Made by a program: the position numbers and the translations under genes
NCBI RefSeq assembly: GCF_019222765.1
Contig: NZ_CP078145.1
Coordinates: forward strand, 5,952,001-6,016,000
Length of the DNA stretch: 64,000 nt
Source: Nocardia iowensis
GTDB taxonomy: Bacteria > Actinomycetota > Actinomycetes > Mycobacteriales > Mycobacteriaceae
Direction of reading: 5' to 3'
Part shown: positions 27,673 to 41,853 of the stretch, piece after piece
How the letters are laid out: every line of letters starts with the position of its first letter
How positions within the stretch are numbered: the stretch's first letter is position 1
Notes under the pieces: model-generated
The model's input: the letters and a program-made list of their open reading frames with translations, nothing else
Database searches by the model: none
What the model was told of the DNA's origin: nothing

Positions 27673-28896
27673 TCAGCGCAACAACGGACCCAGCGCGTCG
27701 AGCACCCGGCTGGCCAGCAGCGCCTTCGACCCATGATCGAGCGACTGTTCGGTGCCGTCCGCACCGAGCAGCCAGCCGTCGTTGGTGTCGACCTCGAACG
27801 CCTTGCCCTCACCGACCGCGTTGACCACCAGCAGGTCACACCCCTTGCGGGCCAGCTTGGCCCGCGCGTAGGTGAGCACGTCACCGTGTTCGTCACCGGT
27901 CTCGGCGGCGAAGCCGACGATCGCGGTGCCGGTCAACTGCCCGTCGCGGCGCGCCTGCACCAGTCCGGCGAGGATGTCGTCGGTCTTGGTGAGCGTGATG
28001 ACGTCCGGTTCCCCGGCGCCCTTCTTGATTTTGGCGGCGGCGACGTCGGTGGGCCGGAAGTCGGCCACCGCGGCCGCCATGATCACCGCGTCCGCGCCGA
28101 CGGCGTGCTTGTCGACGGCGGTCTTGAGCTGTTCCGCGGTGGTGATGTGCACCAGGTCGACGGCTGCGGGCGCGGCCATCTCGATGGTGTTGCCCGCGAT
28201 CAGCGTGACGTGCGCGCCGCGCTGGGCCGCGACCCGAGCCAGGGCGTAACCCTGCTTCCCGGAGCTGCGGTTACCGAGGAATCGCACCGGATCCAGCGGT
28301 TCCCTGGTACCGCCCGCGGTGATGACCACCCGGCGGCCTTCCAGATCGCGCGGGATGGCGTCGGCGCGTTCGAGCAGCAGCGCGGCGAGCCCGAAGATCT
28401 CCTCGGGCTCGGGCAGCCGCCCCGGACCGGTATCGGTGCCGGTGAGCCGGCCCGACGCGGGTTCCATGACGATCGCTCCGTGGGCGCGCAGCGTCGCGAC
28501 ATTGGCGACGGTGGCCGGATGCTGCCACATTTCGGTGTGCATCGCTGGCGCGAACAGAATGGGACATCGGGCCGTCAGCAGCGTCGCGGTGAGCAGGTCA
28601 TCGGCGCGACCGGCGGCCGCGCGCGCCATCAGGTCGGCGGTGGCCGGGGCGATGACGACGAGGTCCGCCTCCTGGCCGAGCCGAACATGCGGCACCTCGG
28701 GCACATCGGTGAACACATCGGTGTGCACCGGGTTACCGGACAGTGCCTCGAAGGTTGCCTTACCGACGAACTGCAGCGCCGACTCGGTGGGGATCACCCT
28801 GACCTGATGTCCGGTCTCGGTGAACCGCCGGACCAGCGAGCAGGCCTTGTAGGCGGCGATCCCTCCGCTGACGCCGACGACGATCCGTGTGGTCAC
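27673..28896 (-). CDS. coaBC: Bifunctional phosphopantothenoylcysteine decarboxylase / phosphopantothenate-cysteine ligase
   Basis: 407 residues. The N-terminal flavoprotein CoaC (about 1-180) starts RIVVGVSGGIAAYKA and has HVRLGQEADLVVIAPATADL with the catalytic His; its substrate clamp reads PAMHTEMWQHP, where many bacteria have Asn in place of the first His, a variant I believe usual in mycobacteria. The CoaB part (about 185-407) has VVITAGGTREPLDPVRFLGN, SSGKQGYALA and MAAAVADFRP. It performs two consecutive steps of coenzyme A synthesis and is a known dual-domain essential enzyme. Formerly named dfp. It is transcribed with rpoZ and gmk. Confidence 0.97.
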   Translation of the reverse strand: MTTRIVVGVSGGIAAYKACSLVRRFTETGHQVRVIPTESALQFVGKATFEALSGNPVHTDVFTDVPEVPHVRLGQEADLVVIAPATADLMARAAAGRADDLLTATLLTARCPILFAPAMHTEMWQHPATVANVATLRAHGAIVMEPASGRLTGTDTGPGRLPEPEEIFGLAALLLERADAIPRDLEGRRVVITAGGTREPLDPVRFLGNRSSGKQGYALARVAAQRGAHVTLIAGNTIEMAAPAAVDLVHITTAEQLKTAVDKHAVGADAVIMAAAVADFRPTDVAAAKIKKGAGEPDVITLTKTDDILAGLVQARRDGQLTGTAIVGFAAETGDEHGDVLTYARAKLARKGCDLLVVNAVGEGKAFEVDTNDGWLLGADGTEQSLDHGSKALLASRVLDALGPLLR

Positions 28897-28938
28897 TACG
28901 CCTCCGGCCTAGTTGTGGTCACAGCTGTGGGGCCTCGG

Positions 28939-29876
<938 letters not shown>

Positions 29877-29884
29877 CCTCGTTA

Positions 29885-30205
29885 TCAGGCGTCGAAGTCG
29901 AACCGGGCGAGCAGCGCCTTGCGCTGCCGATCGCCGAGTCCGCGCAGACGCCGGGTGGGGGCGATCTCCAGTTCACTCATGATTTCCGCCGCCTTGACCT
30001 TGCCCACCTTCGGCAAAGCTTCCAGCAGCGCCGACACCTTCATCTTGCCGAGAATCTCATCGGACTCGGCATCGGTGAGGACCTGCTTCAGGTTGGTGCC
30101 GCCTCGCTTCAGGCGCTCCTTGAGCTCCGCCCGAGCGCGGCGAGCGGCAGCCGCCTTCTCCAAAGCAGCGGCGCGCTGCTCGTCAGTCAGCTGGGGAAGG
30201 GCCAC
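29885..30205 (-). CDS. mihF: Mycobacterial-type integration host factor (nucleoid-associated)
   Basis: 106 residues from GTG with GGAGGA just upstream. An N-terminal helix rich in Ala, Lys and Arg ([25 protein letters not shown]) is followed by a helix-two-turn-helix DNA-binding core: [35 protein letters not shown] and [17 protein letters not shown]. MihF (M. tuberculosis Rv1388) is an essential DNA-bending and compacting protein used in phage L5 integration and in nucleoid architecture. It heads the gmk-rpoZ-coaBC cluster. A 7-bp hairpin (CTGCCGG, TAAC, CCGGCAG at 30240-30257) lies in its 5' leader. Confidence 0.95.
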   Translation of the reverse strand: MALPQLTDEQRAAALEKAAAARRARAELKERLKRGGTNLKQVLTDAESDEILGKMKVSALLEALPKVGKVKAAEIMSELEIAPTRRLRGLGDRQRKALLARFDFDA

Positions 30206-30753
30206 GGTTCCTCCGTCTCATCGTTCATTGCATCAACTCCTGCCGGTAACCCGGCAGTCTCAGCGACCGTACCCACGACGTCCGCCGATTGCGAACCCAC
30301 CCCCCAGGTCAGCGCATGATTCCGGATGCCGTAGACGCGAGCGCGGCACGATCCGCACCGCCCGTCTGTCGCTGCGCAGATCGTACCGCCGAAATCACGA
30401 AATGCCTCTTCAGCAGGGAGTTTTCACTATCGACATAGGTTAGCGGGAGGGTTGCGGTGACGTGACATCTGTTGCCAGCAAACCCATGCCTGCCCGACCA
30501 GGAACTTTCTCGGAAATTCCCGCGTGTCGCGTTGCCTTTCCGCGTGTCGTGCGCCACAAATAAGTCAAATGACCGGTTTGGGCGGCCAGGTTTCAGCGAT
30601 CCGCACGATGAGATCGCCGTTCTGGGCCGATCCGGGCCCATCAGCTCATCGGTGCACCGTAGTCCCTGGAAATAGGCGCAGCAGGGCACACAGACCCCGC
30701 TACGGGCCACATGCATGCGTGCACATGACCGCACGCCGGACCCCGAAACGAAC
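30206..30753. other. Non-coding spacer between mihF and pyrF
   Basis: About 550 nt with no supportable gene. A minus-strand open frame (30309-30788) has no family resemblance and runs back over the pyrF terminator, so I reject it. The segment holds the mihF promoter: TAACCT at about 30440 on the minus strand fits a TANNNT -10, although no convincing -35 is visible, and the 7-bp leader hairpin at 30240-30257. In M. tuberculosis a PE/PPE pair occupies this place; nothing of the kind is here. Confidence 0.5.
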
Positions 30754-30781
30754 CGAGACCGGCGCTGATGCGCCGGTCTCG
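30754..30781 (-). terminator. Strong hairpin terminator of the pyr operon
   Basis: A perfect 12-bp stem (CGAGACCGGCGC / GCGCCGGTCTCG) with a 4-nt loop begins 3 nt after the pyrF stop on the minus strand, followed by a T-containing stretch (GGTTCGTTTCG). It is the best terminator-like structure in the window. Confidence 0.8.
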
Positions 30782-30784
30782 TGG

Positions 30785-31649
30785 TCATTTCTGCAAGAAC
30801 GCGAAGGCGTCTTGCAGTTCGCTCAATCCGGCCCGCAGCGCCGGAACGGCCGGTCCGGCCCGCAGCACCTCCCGCGAGACGGTCGGCACCGCGGCCGCCA
30901 GCATCGCCTCCGGCACCAGGTCACGGATGTTTTCCGGCCCGCCACCCTGGGCACCGACGCCGGGCATCAGGATCGGCCCGTTGAGCGCGGACAGGTCCGG
31001 CGCCTCGGTCAAGGTCGCGCCGATCACGACGCCGACCGAGCCGAATTCCGCGCCCGCGTTGCACGCGGCCGCCTCGTCGACCATCACCTGGGCGATGGTC
31101 CGGCCGTCGGCTGCGGCCACCCGTTGCACCTGTGCCCCTTCGGGATTCGAGGTGGCGGCGAGCACGAAGACACCGCGACGATTGGCCTCGGCGAGAGCCA
31201 AAGCCGGTGCCAGCGAACCGAATCCGAGATACGGCGAAACCGTAACGGCGTCCGACCCGAGCGGGCCGTCGGCGAGCCAGGCGTGCGCGTAGGCGTCCAT
31301 GGTGGAGCCGATGTCGCCGCGCTTGGCATCGGCCAGCACCAGGGTGCCGGAGGCGCGCAGCACCTCGATGGTGCGCTCCAGCACCGCGATTCCGGCCGAG
31401 CCGTAGGTCTCGAAGAAGGCGACCTGCGGCTTGACCAGCGCGACGCACCCGTCGAAGGCCTCGACGCAGATCTCCGCGAACTTCTCCAGTCCATCCGCGT
31501 CGGCGGTGAGACCCCACGACTCCAGCAGGCCGGGATGCGGGTCGATGCCGACGCACACGGGGCCGAAATGCCGCATGGCGTGCTGCAATCGGCCGCCGAA
31601 GGACGTCATCGGTGCCGCCCCGTCCCGCGCTGCCTGATCCGAACCGGGC

Positions 31650-31657
<8 letters not shown>
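30785..31657 (-). CDS. pyrF: Orotidine 5'-phosphate decarboxylase (actinobacterial type)
   Basis: 290 residues from the GTG at 31657, overlapping the carB stop by 8 nt (ATG at 31609 is an alternative). It decarboxylates OMP to UMP, the last step of the pathway. The catalytic segment is [18 protein letters not shown] (DAKRGDI being the Lys-Asp charge network of the long-form OMP decarboxylases), with [11 protein letters not shown] near the start and [12 protein letters not shown] as the phosphate-binding region. It is the last gene of the pyr operon and is followed at 3 nt by a strong terminator. Confidence 0.96.
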
Positions 31658-34975
<3,318 letters not shown>

Positions 34976-34976
<1 letters not shown>

Positions 34977-36148
34977 CAGGCTCCTTCCATGAGACCGGCG
35001 AAACGGTCGAAGAGATAAGCGGCGTCGTGCGGTCCGGCGGCGGCCTCCGGGTGATACTGCACGGAGAATGCGCGGCCGTCGACCAGTCGGACGCCCTCGA
35101 CGGTGCCGTCGTTGGCGCAGACATGGCTGACCTCGGCCAAGCCGAACGGGGTGTCGAACTGCTCACCCTGCTCGCCCTCCAGGGCGAAGCCGTGGTTCTG
35201 CGCGGTGATCGAGATGCGGCCGGTCTCGTGTTCGATGACCGGGATGTTGATGCCGCGGTGGCCGAACTTCATCTTGTAGGTGCTGCGGCCGAGCGCGCGG
35301 CCGAGGATCTGGTTGCCGAAGCAGATGCCGAACAGCGGCACGCCACGCTCGAGCACACCCTTGGTCAGCGCGACCGCGCCGTCCTGAGTGGCCGGGTCGC
35401 CGGGGCCGTTGGACAGGAAAACACCGTCCGGCTTCAACTCCAGGATCTGGTCGAGCGAGGTGTTGGACGGCACGACGTGCACCCGCATACCGCGCTGGGC
35501 GAACATGCGCGGAGTGTTGGTCTTGATGCCGAGATCGACCGCGACCACGGTGAACCGGGGGTCGCCGTTCGGCTCGATGGTGTACAGCGAGTCGGTGCTC
35601 ACCTCCTCGGCCAGATCGGCGCCGAGCATGGACGGCTGGCCGGTGACCCGGCTCAGCAACTCGTCGGTGTCGGCGAGGGCGGCACCGGAGAAGATGCCCG
35701 CCTTCATCGAGCCGCGGGTGCGCAGGTGGCGCACCAGGGCGCGGGTGTCGACACCGGCGATGCCGACGATGTCCTGGCGTTGCATCGCCTCGGGCAGGGT
35801 GCCGGTGGCGCGCCAGTTGGAGGCGCGGCGCGCGGGGTCGCGCACCACATAGCCGGCCACCCAGATCTTGCCGGACTCGTCGTCCTCGCCGTTCCAGCCG
35901 GTGTTGCCGATCTGCGGCGCGGCGGCTACCACGATCTGGCGGTGGTAGCTGGGGTCGGTGAGGGTCTCCTGGTACCCGGTCATCGCGGTACAGAACACCG
36001 CCTCACCGAGTGTCTCGCCCGTGGCGCCGTAGGCCGAGCCGCGGAACACCCGGCCGTCCTCCAGCACCAGAGCTGCGTCTTGTCCTGTCGCCCAACCCGT
36101 CGCCCGACCCCCACCCCCCATGGAATCGCTGCGCGATACTGCGGTCAT
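34976..36148 (-). CDS. carA: Carbamoyl-phosphate synthase small (glutaminase) subunit
   Basis: 390 residues from the ATG at 36148; this start overlaps the upstream PH-domain gene by 4 nt (ATGA) and has GGGAG 10 nt before it. The N-terminal CPSase_sm domain contains [18 protein letters not shown]. The class I amidotransferase has the nucleophile Cys in [15 protein letters not shown] and the His-Glu pair in [11 protein letters not shown]. It hydrolyses glutamine and channels ammonia to CarB, whose start overlaps by one nucleotide. The acidic/Gly start ([15 protein letters not shown]) is variable. Confidence 0.97.
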
Positions 36149-36666
36149 ATTTCGTCGTCTCCCGTCATCGTGCTGGTCTGATCCGCCTGCAGGCCGCGCG
36201 TCCAAGCCGGGTACACCGACTTGTCGTCACCTCGGAAACCGGTATCTATCTCGGTTCCGGTGGGCAGCTTCCAGCGAACTACCAGCACACCATCTGCTGT
36301 CATTACTTTTCCCGCGTGTCCACGCTCGGTGCGCACCGCGGTGATGGATTCCTGCGGTATCCAGATCACCGTCGCGCCGTCGCGCTCGAGCAGAATTCCC
36401 CGTTCGAACCGCGTGAGTTCCGCCGTGGCCCGGAAACCCAAGTCGCCCACCGTGATACGGTCCTGCCAGCTGGGCGCCATGGTGCTGCCGAGATACAGTC
36501 CGGTGGTCGGCTCCAGCACCTGGGCGCCGAGATCGGCGGGCACGGCCGGTAGTTCACCGATGCTTGCCGTCTGGCGCTTCGCCCGGTTCTGCCAGCCCCG
36601 ATACATCAGCCAGATGCACAGGGCGAACAGTGCGAGCAGGCCGACAACCCACAGCGTTCTTTCCAC
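36145..36666 (-). CDS. PH-like membrane protein within the pyr operon
   Basis: 173 residues. One N-terminal membrane helix (residues about 5-22) is followed by basic residues ([10 protein letters not shown]) and a cytoplasmic beta-rich domain containing [36 protein letters not shown] and [18 protein letters not shown], consistent with a PH-like fold. An equivalent gene (Rv1382 in M. tuberculosis) sits at the same place between pyrC and carA, so it is a standing member of the operon with unknown function. It starts at the base after the pyrC stop and overlaps carA by 4 nt. Confidence 0.88.
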   Translation of the reverse strand: MERTLWVVGLLALFALCIWLMYRGWQNRAKRQTASIGELPAVPADLGAQVLEPTTGLYLGSTMAPSWQDRITVGDLGFRATAELTRFERGILLERDGATVIWIPQESITAVRTERGHAGKVMTADGVLVVRWKLPTGTEIDTGFRGDDKSVYPAWTRGLQADQTSTMTGDDEI

Positions 36667-37965
36667 TTACGGACCTCCCACCGCTTTACCCTCACGGGCA
36701 GTTACCCGACCCCTGAGCAACGTCGTTGTCACTCGGGCCGGGAACGTCATGTCCTCGAACGGTGTGTTGTTCGAGATGCTGGCGAGCTCCTTGGCGCGCA
36801 CCGTCCAGCTGGCTTCGGGGTCGACCAGCGTCAAGTTCGCGGGTTCGCCGACCTCGAGCGGCCTGCCGTGCTCGTCGAGCCCGACGATCGCGGCGGGCTG
36901 CTCGCTCATCACCCTGGCGACACCGCGCCAGTCCAGCAGGCCGGGCTGCACCATGGTCTGCACGATGATCGACAGCGCGGTCTCCAGTCCGAGCATGCCG
37001 GGGCGGGCGGCGGCGAACTCGCAGCACTTGTCCTGTTCGGCGTGCGGGGCGTGGTCGGTGGCGACGCAGTCGATGATGCCGTCGGCCAACGCCTGGCGCA
37101 GCGCGGCCGCATCGGACGCCTCCCGCAGCGGCGGGTTGACCTTGTTGACCGCGTCGTAGGTCTCCAGGCGCGAGTCGTCCAGCAGCAGGTGGTGCGGGGT
37201 CACCTCGGCGGTGATCGAAATGCCTTGCGCCTTAGCCCATTTCACCAGCTCGACGGTGCCAGCCGTGGAGGCGTGACAGATGTGCACGCGGGCACCGGCA
37301 TCGCGGGCCAGTAGCGCGTCCCGCGCCACGATCGACTCCTCGGCGGCGCGCGGCCACCCGGCCAAGCCGAGCCGGGCCGCGGTGGGACCTTCGTGCGCGA
37401 TGGCGCCGACGGTCAGTCGCGGCTCCTCCGCGTGCTGGGCGATCAGCACGCCGAGGGTGTTCGCGTACTCCAGGGCGCGGCGCATGAGCAGCGGGTCGTA
37501 GACGCAGTGGCCGTCATCGGAGAACATCCGCACCGCGCCGACTCCGGCGGCCATCGTGCCCATTTCGGCGAGCTGCTTGCCTTCGAGGCCGACGGTGACC
37601 GCGCCCACCGGGTACACGTCGACCAGGCCGACCTCCTGGCCGCGGCGCCACACGTGATCGGTGACGACCACCGAGTCCGCGACCGGATTGGTGTTGGCCA
37701 TCGCGAACACCGCCGTGTAACCGCCCAATGCGGCTGCGGCGGAACCGGATTCGATGGTCTCGGTGTCCTCGCGGCCCGGCTCGCGCAGGTGCGTGTGCAG
37801 GTCGACGAAGCCGGGCAGCAGGATTTGGCCGCTGGCGTCGATCACCTCGGCGTCGTCGGCGTCGAGATCGGTACCGATCTCGCGGATCACGCCGTCGGCG
37901 ATCAGCACGTCGACCGGCTCACCCTCGCCGTAAAGCCGAGTGCCCTTGATCAGGATCTCGGTCAT
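36667..37965 (-). CDS. pyrC: Dihydroorotase
   Basis: 432 residues. It cyclises N-carbamoyl-aspartate to dihydroorotate. The metal-binding amidohydrolase signature is [19 protein letters not shown], followed by the conserved [27 protein letters not shown] and CVATDHAPH, where the last Asp is catalytic. The pattern is class I (about 430 residues), as in Bacillus and mycobacteria. ATGA overlap with pyrB upstream and no gap to the PH-domain gene downstream indicate one coupled transcript. Confidence 0.97.
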   Translation of the reverse strand: MTEILIKGTRLYGEGEPVDVLIADGVIREIGTDLDADDAEVIDASGQILLPGFVDLHTHLREPGREDTETIESGSAAAALGGYTAVFAMANTNPVADSVVVTDHVWRRGQEVGLVDVYPVGAVTVGLEGKQLAEMGTMAAGVGAVRMFSDDGHCVYDPLLMRRALEYANTLGVLIAQHAEEPRLTVGAIAHEGPTAARLGLAGWPRAAEESIVARDALLARDAGARVHICHASTAGTVELVKWAKAQGISITAEVTPHHLLLDDSRLETYDAVNKVNPPLREASDAAALRQALADGIIDCVATDHAPHAEQDKCCEFAAARPGMLGLETALSIIVQTMVQPGLLDWRGVARVMSEQPAAIVGLDEHGRPLEVGEPANLTLVDPEASWTVRAKELASISNNTPFEDMTFPARVTTTLLRGRVTAREGKAVGGP

Positions 37966-38921
37966 GCCACCGCCTCCTGGGTACCGACCAGCAGCCGGAA
38001 CAGGACGGCCATGCGCATGTGGACTCCGTTCGTCACCTGTTGCAAGATCGCGGCCCTCGGCGAATCGGCCACCGGCGAGGCGATTTCCATGCCGCGCAGC
38101 ATCGGGCCGGGATGCAGGACCGCCGCGTGCTCGTCCAGCAGAGCGAGCCTGCGCTCGGACAGCCCGTAATTGATCGAGTATTCGCGGGCCGACGGGAAGA
38201 AGCCGCCGTTCATTCGCTCGGCCTGCACCCGCAGCATGAGAACCGCGTCGGCGCCGGGCAATTCGGCGTCCAGCGAGTGCGCGATCCGGGCGGGCCAGGC
38301 GTCGACGCCGACCGGCAGCAGGGTGCGCGGGGCGACCAGCACCACCTCGGCGCCGAGCGTGGCCAGCAGGAACACATTCGAGCGGGCAACCCGGCTGTGC
38401 AGGATGTCGCCGACGATGACGACCCGCTTGCCCTCGATGTCGCCGAGCCGCTGGCGCAGCGTCAGCGCGTCGAGCAACGCCTGGGTGGGATGCTCGTGCG
38501 TGCCGTCGCCCGCGTTGATGATGGCCGGGCCGGAGTTGCGTCCCGAGGAGACGGCCCAGGCGTCCATCCAGCGCGCGATCTGGTGTGCCGCACCGGAAGC
38601 CGGATGCCGGACGATCAGCGCGTCGGCGCCCGCGGCGTGCAGGGTGAGCGCGGTGTCGCGCAGTGATTCACCCTTGGAAACCGAGGAACTGCTGGCGCTG
38701 ACATTGATCACGTCGGCACTCATCCACTTGCCCGCCACCTCGAACGACACCCGGGTGCGGGTGGAGTTCTCGTAGAACACCGTCATCACCGTGCGGCCGC
38801 GCAGGGTGGGGAGTTTGTGCACTTCGCGGCCGAGGAGGGCCTGTTCGAAACGTTCGGCCTCGTCCAACAGTGCCGTCGCGGTTACCCGACTCAGGTCACT
38901 CACCGTCAGCAAGTGCCTCAC
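37962..38921 (-). CDS. pyrB: Aspartate carbamoyltransferase catalytic subunit
   Basis: 319 residues from GTG, overlapping pyrR as GTGA. It joins carbamoyl phosphate and aspartate. The carbamoyl-phosphate loop is [16 protein letters not shown]; the substrate loop containing Ser-Lys is [14 protein letters not shown]; further motifs are [31 protein letters not shown] and [11 protein letters not shown]. No regulatory pyrI is present, as expected for Gram-positive type enzymes. Confidence 0.97.
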   Translation of the reverse strand: MRHLLTVSDLSRVTATALLDEAERFEQALLGREVHKLPTLRGRTVMTVFYENSTRTRVSFEVAGKWMSADVINVSASSSSVSKGESLRDTALTLHAAGADALIVRHPASGAAHQIARWMDAWAVSSGRNSGPAIINAGDGTHEHPTQALLDALTLRQRLGDIEGKRVVIVGDILHSRVARSNVFLLATLGAEVVLVAPRTLLPVGVDAWPARIAHSLDAELPGADAVLMLRVQAERMNGGFFPSAREYSINYGLSERRLALLDEHAAVLHPGPMLRGMEIASPVADSPRAAILQQVTNGVHMRMAVLFRLLVGTQEAVA

Positions 38922-39553
38922 GCTTGAGCCTCCTGACGCAGGTAAACGCCGTCGCGGCCGTCGTGTTCGGTGAGCAGGACCGAGATGTCCTCGGCGCGGG
39001 ACGTAGGGACGTTCTTGCCGACATAGTCGGCCCGGATCGGGAGTTCGCGGTGGCCGCGGTCGATGAGCACCGCGAGCTGCACGGCGCGGGGGCGGCCGAG
39101 GTCGCGCAGTCCGTCCAGTGCGGAGCGGACGGTGCGGCCGGAGAAGAGCACGTCGTCGACCAGGACGACCAGCGCGTCCTCGATGCCGCCTTCCGGGACC
39201 GAGGTGCGTTCCAGCGGCCGGTGCGGCCGGGTGCGCAGGTCGTCGCGGTAGAGGGTGATGTCGAGCGAACCGAGGGCCGGGCGAACGCCGGAGAATTCCT
39301 CGATCTTGTCGGTGAGCCGCGCGGCCAGCGAGGTGCCTCGGGTGGGGATGCCGATCAGCACGACGCGCGGGGCGTCCTGCGCGCCCGCGTCCAGGGCGGT
39401 CTTCTCGATGATCTGATGCGCGATGCGCGCGATGGTCCGGCTGACATCGGATGCCGACAACAGCTCCCGCCCCGCCTCCACCCCTTCCGGGGTGTGTCGC
39501 TGCGATGTTTCGGCAGCGCCGGACTTGGCGGCCCGTTCTTCGGGCACGGCCAT
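38918..39553 (-). CDS. pyrR: Pyrimidine operon regulator / uracil phosphoribosyltransferase PyrR
   Basis: 211 residues with an N-terminal extension of about 25 residues. The PRPP-binding loop is [33 protein letters not shown] and the basic RNA-contact region [20 protein letters not shown] are conserved. PyrR binds UMP/UTP and then pyr mRNA. In mycobacteria it represses by blocking translation initiation of the first gene rather than by attenuation. A matching RNA loop lies in the leader (39563-39590). It is the first gene of the seven-gene pyr operon. Confidence 0.96.
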   Translation of the reverse strand: MAVPEERAAKSGAAETSQRHTPEGVEAGRELLSASDVSRTIARIAHQIIEKTALDAGAQDAPRVVLIGIPTRGTSLAARLTDKIEEFSGVRPALGSLDITLYRDDLRTRPHRPLERTSVPEGGIEDALVVLVDDVLFSGRTVRSALDGLRDLGRPRAVQLAVLIDRGHRELPIRADYVGKNVPTSRAEDISVLLTEHDGRDGVYLRQEAQA

Positions 39554-39562
39554 GCCGACCTC

Positions 39563-39590
39563 CTTCCCCGCCTCACCGGACGGTCCGTTA
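39563..39590 (-). promoter_or_regulatory. PyrR-binding RNA loop over the pyrR ribosome-binding region
   Basis: The minus-strand leader reads ACCGUCCGGUGAGGCGGG immediately before GGAAGGAGG and the AUG. The Bacillus PyrR binding-loop consensus is, from memory, ARUCCNGNGAGGYU; here UCCGGUGAGGC matches it. The three base pairs CCG/CGG can close the loop, which would hide the Shine-Dalgarno when PyrR binds. Position and form fit the translational repression described in mycobacteria. AGCGTA at 39611-39616 (minus-strand TACGCT) may be the -10. Confidence 0.6.
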
Positions 39591-39740
39591 AAGGATGTCT
39601 TACGGCAAGCAGCGTAACAGCGCCCGCAACCCGGCTTTCACCAGGTGCATCACGGTGTGAGCAGTGCCACGGAAGACAGGTGGGCCCGGCCACGACAGGG
39701 CGGTCGATGGGCGACCGCTGCTTTCACGCCCGAATAGCTC

Positions 39741-39756
39741 TAGCACATACGTTCGA
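39741..39756 (+). promoter_or_regulatory. Candidate LexA/SOS box before the AlkB-like gene
   Basis: TAGCAC, 4 nt, GTTCGA lies 21 nt before the ATG at 39777. The mycobacterial SOS box is TCGAAC, 4 nt, GTTCGA, so 10 of 12 positions match, with a perfect right half. Its location at a DNA-repair gene favours function, but the left half is weak. Confidence 0.35.
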
Positions 39757-39776
39757 GTGGGGGTAGATTCGGCGGC

Positions 39777-40403
39777 ATGTCGACACCGCTGCAGGGATCA
39801 CTGCTCGACGGGTTCGGGGATACCGAATTCGGTTCGCTGCGACATGTGCGGCGGACGGTACTGGACCATGGGGCCTGGGTCGACGTGTTGCCCGGCTGGT
39901 TGTCCGGCGCCGATGCGCTGTTCGAACGACTGGTGGACGACGTGCCGTGGAAGGCGGAGCGGCGGCCGATGTACGACCGAGTGGTCGATGTGCCGCGGCT
40001 GTTGAAGTTCTACGAGGAGCACGAGCCGCTGCCCGATCCGGCATTGGCCGATGCGCGCCAGGCCTTGTCCGAGCACTATCGGCAGGAACTCGGGGAACCG
40101 TTCCGGACGGCCGGGCTGTGCTACTACCGCGACGGACAGGACAGCGTCGCCTGGCACGGCGATACCTTCGGGCGCGGCGCGACGCACGACACCATGGTCG
40201 CGATCGTGTCGATCGGCGCACCGCGGGCGCTGCTGCTGCGGCCGCGCGGCGGCGGCGAGAGCATTCGATACCAGGTGGGGCACGGCGATCTGCTGGTGAT
40301 GGGTGGCTCGTGCCAGCGCACCTGGGAGCACGCGGTGCCGAAGACCCGGAAACCGACCGGGCCGCGGATCAGCATCCAGTTCCGCACCCGCGGCGTCCGC
40401 TGA
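39777..40403 (+). CDS. AlkB-like 2-oxoglutarate/Fe(II)-dependent dioxygenase
   Basis: 208 residues. The AlkB-type jelly roll contains the iron ligands in SVAWHGDTFG (His-x-Asp) and the distal His in TWEHAVPKT; the 2-oxoglutarate-binding Arg is in GPRISIQFRTR. LCYYRDGQDSVAWHGD is the family nucleotide-recognition region. Such proteins demethylate alkylated bases in DNA or RNA. A LexA-like site upstream would fit damage control. It is divergent from the pyr operon and marks the left edge of the accessory island. Confidence 0.88.
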   Translation: MSTPLQGSLLDGFGDTEFGSLRHVRRTVLDHGAWVDVLPGWLSGADALFERLVDDVPWKAERRPMYDRVVDVPRLLKFYEEHEPLPDPALADARQALSEHYRQELGEPFRTAGLCYYRDGQDSVAWHGDTFGRGATHDTMVAIVSIGAPRALLLRPRGGGESIRYQVGHGDLLVMGGSCQRTWEHAVPKTRKPTGPRISIQFRTRGVR

Positions 40404-40482
40404 GCGGGTGACAGCGGTTGTGCGCGAGGCGATATCGGTTCGGCTTGACATGAAGTTATGTTGAGGTTGAAGACTGAACGGC

Positions 40483-40932
40483 ATGAGCACAGAGACATTT
40501 CAGCCGCCCGTGGTCGGCGATTCGACCGTCGACCACACCGCCGATATCGCGGCCATCGAGCAGATCATCAGCAATGTCGAGACCGCGTACAACACCAACG
40601 ACGCCGAATTGATGACCGCCGACTTCACCGCCAACGCCTCGGTCGTCAATGCGGTGGGCGCGCTGATGGTGGGGCGAGACGCATTGCTGGCAGCGAATCG
40701 TGCTGGGCTGGCCGGGTTCTTGAAGGACCAGTACGTCCGCTACCAGGTCACCGACATCACCTTCCTCCGCCCCGATGTGGCGATCGCACACAAGGTGGCG
40801 CGAGCCACCACAGCCGACGGTGCGCTGATCGACACCGATCCCGCGATGATCGCGCTCTATGTCCTCGTCAAAGAAGACGGGCGCTGGTGGACGGCGGCCA
40901 GGCAGAACACGCTGATCCCTGAGGCCGAGTGA
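40483..40932 (+). CDS. SnoaL/DUF4440-like (SgcJ/EcaC type) protein
   Basis: 149 residues of the NTF2-like alpha+beta fold: IAAIEQIISNVETAYNTNDAELMTADFT at the start, VGALMVGRDALLAANRAGLAGF, then VRYQVTDITFLRPDVAIAH and VLVKEDGRWWTAARQNTLI. This is the group named SgcJ/EcaC family oxidoreductase in databases, but no catalytic residues are established. Likely cytosolic. It is 80 nt downstream of the AlkB-like gene on the same strand. Confidence 0.8.
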   Translation: MSTETFQPPVVGDSTVDHTADIAAIEQIISNVETAYNTNDAELMTADFTANASVVNAVGALMVGRDALLAANRAGLAGFLKDQYVRYQVTDITFLRPDVAIAHKVARATTADGALIDTDPAMIALYVLVKEDGRWWTAARQNTLIPEAE

Positions 40933-41064
40933 TCGGCACCGAATGACCTGGCTCGCCCGACGACCCGGCCCGACGACCCGGGCCCGACGACGCAGCGCCG
41001 CAACAACACCGAGGGGTGCGGCGCTGCGTCGACGCCGGGCGCGGCGCGCCGTTAGATTGTCAGC

Positions 41065-41778
41065 ATGAGCAATCCTGGGGCGGGGGTCTTGGCCGTGATG
41101 CCGCTGCACACGATCAGCGAGGTCTACGGCGAAGCGGGCCTGCGCGAACGATTATTGCTGGAGATCGCGGACCTGCCCGACACCGATCGACTCACCTCGG
41201 CGCTCGAGCTGGCCGCCGAACTACACCGCGACGATCGTTACGGACGCGAGCCCTATCTCAATCATCTACTGCGGGTAGCGATTCGGATCATCAGCCACTA
41301 TCGGGTGCGGGACAGCGATCTGGTCGCCGCCGGCCTGTTGCACGACGCCGTCGAGGACCACCCCGCCGAGCTGGCGGGCGACCGGCCGGGACCGCCCACC
41401 GACGCCGCCCTCGCCGAACTCGCCGACCGATTCGGCGAACGCGTGGCGGAGCTCGTCGCCGCCGTCACCAATCCCGAACCGGACCCGTCGATCGACCGGC
41501 ACCTGCAGTACCGCGAGCACGTCGCCGCGAATCTCGACCATGCCCCGTGGGCCAGAATCGTCAAGCTCTCCGACTTCACCGACAACGGCGTCGGCATCCT
41601 GTACGCGACCGGCTCCGCCATGCACAAGCTCGCCGTCAAATACCGCCCACTCACCGCCATCTACCGCGACCTCGTCACCCGCGCCGACACGCCGCTGGCC
41701 GACGACGTCAAGCAGCACATCCTCGGCCAACTCGACAGCGCGGACGAACGTTTCGAGGCCATACTCGCTCCGGAGTGA
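41065..41778 (+). CDS. HD-domain protein of SpoT-hydrolase type
   Basis: 237 residues. The N-terminal half shows the RelA/SpoT-like HD hydrolase pattern: LELAAELHRDDRYGREPYLNHLLRVA, then LVAAGLLHDAVEDHPAEL (HD), LADRFGERVAELVAAVTNPE, and IVKLSDFTDNGVGIL (KxxD). The synthetase and TGS domains are absent, so it could be a small alarmone hydrolase-like enzyme or another nucleotide phosphohydrolase. Residues in HxxR, HD and D positions needed for metal binding are present. No dedicated partner is adjacent. Confidence 0.8.
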   Translation: MSNPGAGVLAVMPLHTISEVYGEAGLRERLLLEIADLPDTDRLTSALELAAELHRDDRYGREPYLNHLLRVAIRIISHYRVRDSDLVAAGLLHDAVEDHPAELAGDRPGPPTDAALAELADRFGERVAELVAAVTNPEPDPSIDRHLQYREHVAANLDHAPWARIVKLSDFTDNGVGILYATGSAMHKLAVKYRPLTAIYRDLVTRADTPLADDVKQHILGQLDSADERFEAILAPE

Positions 41779-41853
41779 TCTACACGGCGCGGCGTCGTCC
41801 TTTCGTATGACATCTCGCCCGGCGGTGCTGGACGGCCGAATGCGGATGGCATC

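Noticed and set aside
30309..30788. Minus-strand open frame of 159 codons between mihF and pyrF
   Set aside because: It has no family resemblance, starts within pyrF and includes the pyr terminator hairpin; composition is not coding-like.
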